A stretch of DNA of 16,099 nt from the NCBI GenBank assembly GCA_028565635.1, contig JAOXYB010024936.1, positions 1-16,099 on the forward strand. The letters are read 5' to 3'. The notes under the pieces are model-generated. The model did no database searches and was not told the origin of the DNA. It worked only from the letters and a program-made list of their open reading frames with translations. The position numbers and the translations under genes are program-made. This stretch comes from Phoronis ovalis (taxonomy: Eukaryota; Phoronida; Phoronidae). Positions 9,665-16,099 of this stretch are shown here, piece after piece; position 1 is the stretch's first letter, and each line of letters starts with the position of its first letter.

Positions 9665-9903
9665 CTTTATCTAATGAATATGACCTATTTTGCTTTAGAA
9701 GGGAGACCCTTGAAGTACTGTACATATATTGTAATATGGAACTCTCGTCTGGTCTGTGGAGCTGCAGATAGTTGTTGAGAAATTGTGCAATTATATTTAT
9801 TTATGCTACAAGAAAACATTCAGCAATTTTTGTCCATCTTGTAGTCAAAAATATTATCGTTGTTAATGTAATGATTTTGTTATTTCATGTATAAATAGAA
9901 AAA

Positions 9904-9909
9904 AATAAA
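9904..9909 (+). promoter_or_regulatory. distal poly(A) signal AATAAA, TRAPPC13
   Basis: Canonical AATAAA about 495 nt after the stop, followed within 20 to 45 nt by T/G-rich sequence (CTGTTTTAATCTGATTTTA). This is the better of the two candidates because of its downstream element. Confidence 0.5.
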
Positions 9910-9925
9910 CAAACAAAATTTAAAA

Positions 9926-10139
9926 TCATCTGTTTTAATCTGATTTTATGCAAGAAGAAATTAACATGCACCAATTTTTTTTTACTTTTACAAAAGGAGC
10001 TTGATCAATCCCATAATTCATTGTTAGAGTGCGATTCGTTCATCATAAAAGCAGAGAGTACTGATGAATTTTTTCCTGTCAGCTTCTAGTATATTCATTT
10101 AGTTTCTTGTTCAAATGACAGAGCTGCTGTACACAGATG
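9926..10139. other. short gap between the convergent 3' ends
   Basis: Roughly 200 nt separate the predicted cleavage sites of TRAPPC13 (+) and SGT (-). No coding frame or repeat is recognisable. The sequence has T-rich runs that may serve as downstream elements for both poly(A) sites. Confidence 0.4.
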
Positions 10140-10852
10140 TACACATTGAATTTTTATTGTACGTCGGTTAAAATCGAAGCAGACTAATGCTATGGTGGAT
10201 ATAGCGAGGAACTCCACCTTTTTCTGAGGAAACAATCCTAAACTTCCAGTTAAATTACAAATCCAATCATAAAACATTCAGTAAATCACCAGGTCTTGGC
10301 AATTCCTGTTGTAGTTAATCTTTTCAAGCTTTGTTGCAGCCTTTTTAACTCATTCCAGCATTTGCCCTGGAATATTTGGAAGTCGATGCTTATATAAATA
10401 ATTCCTCGAAATAAAAGCAATCCTCCTTTAGAGAATGTAGAAGTAAAAGTATTATTTCTAGCACCAAGGTCGACAGTCGGTGGCAACAATCAAACTTTTG
10501 ACAAAATAGCTTGATTATTTGAACATTTTAAGACGACATCAAATTGACAGCATCTTGCAGCACTATCGGTATTTAAATTCTACCAAAATGGGTAACCCCA
10601 AGTCGGAGAAAATATATTGTATTAACACCAATTTCCAATATTAGGTAAAAATATTCTTCTAGGTAATAATTGTGACTTCGCAGCAAATAACAAAAAAATT
10701 CAGTTTTATCTGAAAGCCATGAGTAGTTTCTTAATGACAAAAAGTACAGACTGTATATTTATCAAAGAATCTTCTTAACGCATCAGTACGTACGATTTCA
10801 ACGTATGAACTTAAAAGTTGAAAGAGAAATAAATTAAGAGTTATCTTAGATA
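10140..10852 (-). other. SGTA/SGTB: SGT 3' UTR (approximate)
   Basis: Non-coding sequence from the TGA to a likely cleavage site just beyond the AATAAA at 10158-10153, about 710 nt. The minus-strand open frames here are short and do not resemble any family I know. Confidence 0.55.
10153..10158 (-). promoter_or_regulatory. poly(A) signal AATAAA, SGT
   Basis: TTTATT on the + strand reads AATAAA on the minus strand. It is followed downstream on the minus strand by a GT-rich stretch (TGTGTACATCTGTGTACAG, about 10147-10129), the usual arrangement for a cleavage site. Confidence 0.55.
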
Positions 10853-10878
10853 TCACTGTGCACTGTTGTCATCAGTAC
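10853..10878 (-). CDS. SGTA/SGTB: SGT terminal coding exon 9 (residues 318-325, stop TGA)
   Basis: Acceptor TATATTTTCAG ends at 10879. It encodes only STDDNSAQ and a TGA stop at 10855-10853. It is assigned because it is a good acceptor in the right phase giving an SGT-like acidic end. Skipping it would read on through SKFY and stop in the intron, so the alternative C-terminus differs by only a few residues. Confidence 0.82.
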
Positions 10879-13800
10879 CTGAAAATATAAAGCATTTAAA
10901 ATTTAATCACAAGAACGATACCTGGAAATCTAGGTTATAAAGAGCAAGAAAATATTTCTAAGGATTTCACAATCTGTTCTAATGATAAGATAAAAATTCA
11001 TTTCAAAACTAAAAGACTGTAAAGGTAGGAGATTAGGCAATCCTAGCTGTTCACTGAAATTTGTGAATAAATCTCGGAATCTGTTTGTGATACAATCAGT
11101 AAGATGTGCCACTATCGTTTAGATGAATCTACAGGATCCTTCAAAAATATAGGTATATTCCATCGCTGAAGCTTTTCACATTACATGACCTTTTGTCTCA
11201 ACACCCTAGGAGAATGGAACTTGCTGTAAGGCACATGTGGTGTCAGAGTAACCCATAATAACAACTTATCAGTATGAATTCAGCAAAAAGTAATGAATGT
11301 TTCAAATGTAAAATTAGTCAAAAATTTAATTTTACTGCGCGCATATAAAAGCTTGCAATCTCTCAAAATATTAAGTGACCTCTGGCTGCTATAATTATAA
11401 AACAGAAGATTTTCACAGAAGACCACAATCTTTCTTATGCTTAAAGAAAGATAGTTTTCGACCATGTTTACATTGAAATGCACTCTAGTAAAACTTACTA
11501 TCTGTTGGATCCTCAGTATTCATTTGAGACCTTAGTTGTTCTACTAACTCTGGATTAGTGTCTTGCATTTGTTGGGCTAGTTGTTGGCCTCTAAAAATTT
11601 AAATACATGCTTAAACAGTATTAAAAGCAGTATCAAGAATCTTGTAGATGCTACTGTGAGACCAAATTGTTAATCAATAAATGTTACTGCTTTTTTTATT
11701 GCCTTGCTGTCTCTACTAGTAACTTTTCGACATAAAATATTTGTAAAATTTATTCTTCAAGACATAAATAAAAGCTTTCTAATAGTAAATACTGAAAGCT
11801 GATTATTCTACCGAGTAGCAAAGCTCGCAGCAACTAAATTTCGAATACCAACTATTGATGAATTATGTTCTTATTCCGTATTTTATAAGATTGAATCCCA
11901 TTTTATGTCCCTCTGCACAGTCTAGTGATTATACAAGTAACAATTCCTAATTACAGAATGTCATTTTACAAAACATCAAACTGTACAATTTTCCATTTTT
12001 AGCGACTGTTTAATAATACTGTACTCACGCTGTAAGTATTGCATTCATGTCAAGTGGAGCCCCTTGTTCTTGTTCCTGGCCTTCTCCTGCACCCCCTCTC
12101 ATGATATTAGACATCCTATTGAACATTATATTCAAAGTATAAATTTTAAAACAAAAAGAATCTATCACAGTCTTAAAGGGAATATTAAGGAAATATAAAT
12201 TTTCATTGTAAATCACTGAATAGGAGAAAAAACTAAATACTAGGCAAAATTTTAATGGCCAATCAAATTGATTCCTAACTTTGAGCAGTGTATAATGCAG
12301 CCATTTTTTTAAAGAACTCTTGTAAGTGATTGCAACAGATATCTCACTCACATGTTTTGCATCTGTGGATTTGACATCAAAGATTGCGCCTGAAAATAAA
12401 AATTAATATTTAATGTATGTCAAAACAAAACTAAACATATTTCAATTATTATACGTTTCCAACAATCCTTCAACAGTTAACTCTATTTTAAGCAAAAAAG
12501 ACTGATCTGTATGTGGATCTCGGAAATGTCTACAAACTGAAAATTGTTCTGAATGGATAACATTAACCAATGTGGAATAAATTAAATTTCAGTTTTGTTA
12601 GAATGCATGAATGTTTCGTTCACTCTAGCTGGGGCCCACATGGTAATAGGCATTGCATGTAAAACTCAATTCATCTCTTTTTGTTTCTAGTGTAATGTTC
12701 ATTTATCTAATGAAACATACCATATTCATGATTGCTGGGTTGTTCATTAACTGAGAGAAGTCCATTCCAAAAGGTCCACCTCCGCCAGCTTCCAGCTAAA
12801 GCAAAATATGAGACGTTAAAAGTAAGCTCGAGATACCTTCCTAAACTGAACAGATACGTGACCACAGATGTCACCTTGCCTGCAATGCATGTAAACTGGG
12901 CATATGAAATTAGATTTTCTAACTATGGCAATGGTAAGTGTTTTGACTAAATGAACGTGCAAACATCCAGAAATTATTAACACCTAGTGGAGATTCTGAA
13001 AATCCATCATTAGTTATTGTTGACTGTATCAATGTAAATGGAACATATATTGCTACTGTATGCAGTGAAGTGTGATCCCCACGGTATCATAGCATGTAGT
13101 ACTACGCCTTTGATTTAGCCATTGATGACGTAACGAATAACAACATCATGGGATCACATCTTGTTGCAAACAGTAGTAAACTTTTAAAACACTGTAAACT
13201 ACAGATCTTCACAAACAACTAGGAGGCAACTTACTGCTGATGGGCCACCTGTCGATAGTTCACTCAGCTTCTGTTTAGCGACATCTAAATTGTTTATATA
13301 GCTTTGATTGTCTGGATCGTGCTCTAAGGCTTTCTCATAACACTGTATAGCTTCAAAATATTGGTTCAAAGCAGCATGGGCTAATCTGGAATTATCAAAA
13401 ATTAACTTGTCTATAATCTATAAGTAAATCTTTAGTCTTAGTATATTAAATATTTCTTTTCAACAGTTTTCAACATCTCTGGATGGCACTTTAAATTATA
13501 TATAAAGAAATAAAAACATTAATATTCAAATAAATATGGTAAATCAGTGAGATTAAAGTTTCCAAGAGTAGGAACAGTCAGTAGCTTTAGTTTATATCCT
13601 TTAATACTATCATACTAGCAACACATTTCAAACGTTTTAAAGTACGAAAAATAGGAAATGTTACTATGCTAAATTTCATTTTAATTGGAACAGTTTCCGT
13701 GGACACAGGTCTTCGACATTATTATTTGTATACAATTTGAATCAAGCATATATGATACAATGCAAGATATGTGTAGTGATGTAAGACATGACAAGAACAT

Positions 13801-15853
13801 AAATGACATATCAATGCAAACTGTAATAACGGAGACATACTTACCCCTTTCTTCCATAAGCTTTGCTATAATTAACATCAAATCTTAACGCTCTATCGCA
13901 ATCATTTAACGCAGATCTATGTTTTTCCATTTTGCTGTATGCTGCAGCTCTATTGCAGTAATAAACAGCATTCTTTGGGTCAATCTGAATTGCCTTCGAA
14001 TATGCGTCTAAAGCTTCCTCATAGCGTTCACTTTTCATGAATTCATTACCTTAAAAATAAAGAATATTTTTTTAGTTTCATGCATTTATTTTTTACATTA
14101 TTTTGCATACATTATATTTTGGATTTCATATTTCAGGTATACTGGATTTATAGCGGGTATTTGTATACTGGGTATAAACAATTACATTTAAGTTCATGAA
14201 TTTATTTACACATTACTATTGTTTGTTACACAATGTGGTATAGTGATATTTCATTTGTGATGTCGCATTTTGTAATGAGGACATAAGTTATGCAGCAATA
14301 CCATGTTAGCTTGAACTGAATCTTATCACCACAAAGTGTTCCCGTTCTAAAATTTGAATGTTCCCGCTGTGGTTCAAGCTTATATGCCTTTGCAGCATAA
14401 CTAATGTCCTCGTTATAAAATGTGATGTCAAACGAAATACCACTATACAACAGGATCGCATTTAATTGCAAACGATAGTAAAATGTACCACATTCAGTTC
14501 TAAGTTCGTCAGTTACAAAGCCATATCACCTTTACTTTCTACAACATTTTATGTGTAAAAGATTAGCTAGGTCTTTTATTTAGATTACATACATTGCATC
14601 AGCGTGTCTGTCATTTGCTACAGTAAAATTTAAAGTATGATAATATACGTAATGTACAAATGTGTATTAATCTAGTTTAATACCTTGTTCCTTTAACTTG
14701 TTAGCCATTTCTATATCTTCTGGCTTAAGTTCTGAAGTTCCTTGTACAGAGACAAAAGTAAAGTCCTCCTCTTCGAACTGTGACCCAGTTGCTTCACTGA
14801 ATATGTCTCGTAGTTTTAGTGGCACCCTATATTCCTCTGCTAGTGACATGTCTAAGCGAAATGCTGATTCTAGACACTGTTTTGCAACTGAAAAGATATG
14901 ACAGCCATAAGTCTTGAACAACTGATTACAGACACTGTTTTTCAATTATATACAATAAACATTATTCACGTTACTTACAGCACTCTGATATTGTTGATAT
15001 GTCCCAATTTTTGTGTATCTTTTTTGGACACAGGAATAAGATGAATTTATATTATAAAACATTGATGTCTGTGAATATACTAGTAGTTAAATAAACAAGC
15101 ACTAAAGACTGATGGTTTCTCAAGAAAAAACATGATATCCGAATAGCCACACCTACAGTACATACATCATATTTTATTCTACTACTCATTACACAATGTA
15201 TGTAAACTTTGTCCAATCATAGTTCGAGAAATATGAAAGATCTCCAAATGGGAAACATGAAGTCTGATTAATCATTTGAGGTATCCGAGACAATCAGAAG
15301 TGATTCAACAGAGTAACAGACGTAACTCAAGTCTGACAATGAAGACTATTGTTTTAATTCTTGAAAAGCCATCACAATTTGCGACCGATATGGAAGATGT
15401 GGATTAATTAGTAATTGGAAGTTGAAGAATAGCCATTTCTGAACTAATCAGTTAAGAGCATGAATTGATCCCATGATTGTGTGTGTACAAATTTTAGTTT
15501 GAAAAACCAGCAATACATAAGAGAAGATCATTAGTGCTCAGGAATTGTCTACATATATAGGTATCTAAGAGGCCATATTGGATAGTATATCACGTTTTTT
15601 CTTTCAAATATACAACAACACTTTCTCACCAGTAACCGAGGGCTAAATTGGAAATTAAAACCGGAAAATATCTTATTTACTAATTTACTATATAGAAAAA
15701 AATTATTATGCATTTAACAGTTTTTACATAATTCCACTGATTCTAGTACAAACCTTCCAAGCTTTCAGCATCATCTTCTTCCACTTTGCCTCGACTGATC
15801 TGATCATCCAGAAATTCAATAATGGAGAAAACTAATTTTTGTGTTGCCGACAT
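10853..15853 (-). CDS. SGTA/SGTB: SGT: small glutamine-rich TPR-containing co-chaperone (SGTA/SGTB orthologue), complete
   Basis: Complete spliced gene on the minus strand. Nine coding exons in transcript order: 15853-15754, 14887-14684, 14049-13845, 13385-13235, 12795-12721, 12389-12352, 12115-12029, 11590-11499, 10878-10853. They total 978 nt and 325 residues, against about 304-313 in human SGTB/SGTA. Residues 1 to about 65 are the N-terminal homodimer domain, which in SGTA also binds the GET4/UBL4A side of the BAG6 pathway. Three TPRs follow (about 95-128, 129-162, 163-196). The five carboxylate-clamp residues that bind Hsp70/Hsp90 EEVD tails are all present (K99, N103, N134, K164, R168). 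From 221 there is a Gly- and Met-rich region with Asn-Pro motifs (NNPA, SNPQM), then a Gln-rich C-terminus ([21 protein letters not shown]) that binds hydrophobic clients. Acts in the cytosol on tail-anchored and mislocalised membrane proteins. Invertebrates usually have one SGT gene, so I do not choose between the vertebrate paralogues. Confidence 0.96.
10879..11498 (-). other. SGTA/SGTB: SGT last intron
   Basis: GT-AG intron of 620 nt on the minus strand. The minus-strand open frames inside it have no recognisable similarity. Nothing else seen. Confidence 0.8.
11499..11590 (-). CDS. SGTA/SGTB: SGT coding exon 8 (residues 287-318), Gln-rich C-terminus
   Basis: Acceptor AAATTTTTAG ends at 11591; donor is GTAAGT at 11498. 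It encodes [20 protein letters not shown], then [11 protein letters not shown], matching the C-terminal helix of SGTA closely. Confidence 0.95.
11591..12028 (-). other. SGTA/SGTB: SGT intron
   Basis: GT-AG intron of 438 nt. Nothing recognisable. Confidence 0.85.
12029..12115 (-). CDS. SGTA/SGTB: SGT coding exon 7 (residues 258-287)
   Basis: Acceptor TTCAATAG ends at 12116; donor is GTGAGT at 12028. It encodes [20 protein letters not shown], then LDMNAILTA, a Gly/Gln-rich insert before the C-terminal Q-rich helix. Confidence 0.92.
12352..12389 (-). CDS. SGTA/SGTB: SGT coding exon 6, 38-nt short exon (residues 246-258)
   Basis: Acceptor TTATTTTCAG ends at 12390; donor is GTGAGT at 12351. It encodes [13 protein letters not shown] with the last codon split AT|G. 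It is too short for an open-frame search and is supported by SGT similarity and by frame. Confidence 0.92.
12390..12720 (-). other. SGTA/SGTB: SGT intron
   Basis: GT-AG intron of 331 nt. Nothing recognisable. Confidence 0.85.
12721..12795 (-). CDS. SGTA/SGTB: SGT coding exon 5 (residues 221-245), Gly/Asn-Pro region
   Basis: Acceptor TTTGCTTTAG ends at 12796; donor is GTATGT at 12720. It has 25 codons in phase 0: [20 protein letters not shown], then AIMNM. This aligns with the GLLNNPGFM region of SGTA. Confidence 0.92.
12796..13234 (-). other. SGTA/SGTB: SGT intron
   Basis: GT-AG intron of 439 nt that contains the inverted-repeat element at 13050-13179. Confidence 0.85.
13050..13179. repeat. 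short inverted-repeat element in an SGT intron
   Basis: The 30-nt ends at 13050-13079 and 13150-13179 are inverse copies with about 23 of 30 positions identical. They share CTACTGT at the outer end and TGTGATCCC at the inner end. The middle contains a perfect 10-nt palindrome GTAGTACTAC (13096-13105). This looks like a decayed MITE of about 130 bp. No clear target-site duplication is visible. Confidence 0.5.
13235..13385 (-). CDS. SGTA/SGTB: SGT coding exon 4 (residues 170-220), end of TPR3 and capping helix
   Basis: Acceptor AATTCCAG ends at 13386; donor is GTAAGT at 13234. It encodes [20 protein letters not shown] and the capping helix [11 protein letters not shown]. Ends in phase 0 after GGPSA. 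Confidence 0.95.
13386..13844 (-). other. SGTA/SGTB: SGT intron
   Basis: GT-AG intron of 459 nt. Nothing recognisable. Confidence 0.85.
13845..14049 (-). CDS. SGTA/SGTB: SGT coding exon 3 (residues 102-170), TPR1-TPR3 core
   Basis: The acceptor is TTTTTAAG ending at 14050, with a less common A at -3. The donor is GTAAGT at 13844. It carries GNEFMK (N103), the [11 protein letters not shown] signature (N134) and YSKAYGRKG (K164, R168). This is the most diagnostic exon of the gene. Confidence 0.96.
14050..14683 (-). other. SGTA/SGTB: SGT intron
   Basis: GT-AG intron of 634 nt. About a third is the fold-back element at 14234-14452. A 9-nt word GTATACTGG is repeated at 14137-14145 and 14163-14171, next to sequence (TATAGCGGGTATTT) that resembles the element's ends. 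Confidence 0.85.
14234..14452. mobile_element. long fold-back (hairpin) element in an SGT intron
   Basis: The arm at 14234-14316 is the inverse of 14372-14452 with about 66 of 81 aligned positions identical by hand count and one 2-nt gap. Landmarks are TATAGTG, GAGGACAT, AGTTATGC and AGCTTGAAC in the left arm, each with its inverse on the right. The spacer is 55 nt (14317-14371). The size and structure fit a non-autonomous DNA element or MITE. The minus-strand open frame across it does not look like a protein. It lies wholly within the intron between SGT coding exons 2 and 3. Confidence 0.75.
14684..14887 (-). CDS. SGTA/SGTB: SGT coding exon 2 (residues 34-102)
   Basis: Acceptor ATCTTTTCAG ends at 14888; the donor begins at 14683 (GTATTA). 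It encodes AKQCLESAF, finishing the dimer domain, then an acidic linker (FEEEDF) and the start of TPR1 with clamp residue K99 in NKLKEQG. Confidence 0.95.
14888..15753 (-). other. SGTA/SGTB: SGT first internal intron
   Basis: GT-AG intron of 866 nt between coding exons 1 and 2. Nothing recognisable. Confidence 0.85.
15754..15853 (-). CDS. SGTA/SGTB: SGT coding exon 1 (residues 1-34)
   Basis: The ATG at 15853-15851 opens [20 protein letters not shown], the expected start of the dimerisation domain. The donor is GTTTGT at 15753. An acceptor lies 10 nt upstream of the ATG, so this is probably the second exon of the transcript. The last codon is split G|TT (Val34). Confidence 0.93.
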
Positions 15854-15863
15854 TGTATTGATA
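15854..15863 (-). other. SGTA/SGTB: SGT 5' UTR part of the first coding exon
   Basis: A strong acceptor (TTTTTATTTGCAG, ending at 15864) lies 10 nt before the ATG. This implies a non-coding first exon further upstream. I could not place that exon with confidence in the remaining 236 nt. Confidence 0.6.
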
Positions 15864-16099
15864 CTGCAAATAAAAATTACTGCATTAACAGAAATTCTAA
15901 AATAACTTTGGTCAATTAAATTGATTGACAGTCTAGAATCAAAATGGATTGGTTTCTTGTAATCGCTACAGTAACACCAATGAATTTTGAAAGTCTAGTT
16001 TACATGTTAAAATATTATTCCGGGATGTCAAACTTTGTTGCGCATTGAGTATCACTCTGAATAAATCGACCTTCAGTATCCGCAACACATTTCTAATAT
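15864..16099 (-). other. SGTA/SGTB: SGT 5' upstream intron or promoter-side sequence
   Basis: Begins with a good acceptor on the minus strand, so at least its lower part is probably a 5' UTR intron. No core promoter motif or first exon could be assigned. Confidence 0.5.

Larger units (their letters stand above)
9410..9925 (+). other. TRAPPC13: TRAPPC13 3' UTR (approximate)
   Basis: AT-rich non-coding sequence after the TAG stop, up to a likely cleavage site just past the AATAAA at 9904. It contains one match to the Pumilio-type word TGTACATA at 9719-9726, which may be chance. The end is inferred from poly(A) signals, not from transcript data. Confidence 0.55.

Noticed and set aside
12025-12351. 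Long minus-strand open frame covering SGT exon 7
   Set aside because: Only 12029-12115 is exonic. The upstream part is intron, since good acceptor and donor sites flank the conserved segment.
13685-13888. Overlapping open frames on both strands near SGT exon 3
   Set aside because: Both are intron or antisense readings; the real coding segment ends at 13845 with a GTAAGT donor.
14226-14471. 81-codon minus-strand open frame in the SGT intron
   Set aside because: It coincides with the fold-back element; the frame is a by-product of the repeat, not a gene.
1-16099. tRNA, rRNA, CRISPR, bacterial operon or viral genes
   Set aside because: No cloverleaf, spaced direct repeats, ribosomal sequence or viral protein signatures were seen.

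Overview
The window is a stretch of animal nuclear genome. It is AT-rich, its genes are broken into many short coding exons with GT-AG introns of about 0.2 to 2.9 kb, and the introns hold degenerate fold-back repeats. There are no bacterial operons, RNA genes or CRISPR arrays. The proteins are clearly metazoan. The intron-rich structure suggests an invertebrate with a moderately large genome, but I cannot name the species from the sequence.

Two protein-coding genes face each other tail to tail. On the + strand, about 895 to 9409, is the gene for TRAPPC13, a subunit of the TRAPPIII vesicle-tethering complex. Ten coding exons give 396 codons from the first visible ATG. The usual short first coding exon, about 15 residues in vertebrates, is not seen and probably lies before position 1. 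On the - strand, 15853 down to 10853, is a complete SGT gene, the invertebrate counterpart of human SGTA/SGTB. This small glutamine-rich TPR co-chaperone acts on tail-anchored and mislocalised membrane proteins. Nine coding exons give 325 codons. In both genes every exon junction keeps the reading frame, and I placed each one by hand.

Layout: 1-894 is the upstream intron of TRAPPC13 and carries a MITE-like fold-back element flanked by TA (78-301). 895-9409 holds TRAPPC13 exons and introns, including a 2.9 kb intron (1761-4635) and a 1.6 kb intron (5498-7141). 9410-10852 holds the two facing 3' UTRs, with candidate poly(A) signals at 9904 (+) and 10153 (-). 10853-15863 is SGT. Its introns hold two further inverted-repeat elements, at 13050-13179 and 14234-14452. 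15864-16099 is the SGT upstream intron or promoter-side sequence.

The two products act in different pathways: ER-Golgi and autophagy membrane traffic, and cytosolic membrane-protein quality control. The same convergent pairing is, from memory, found in human (TRAPPC13 and SGTB at 5q12.3), so the pair looks like old conserved microsynteny. I found no convincing new biological system. The most useful observations are this synteny, a tandem NAGNAG splice acceptor, and three unrelated fold-back elements.
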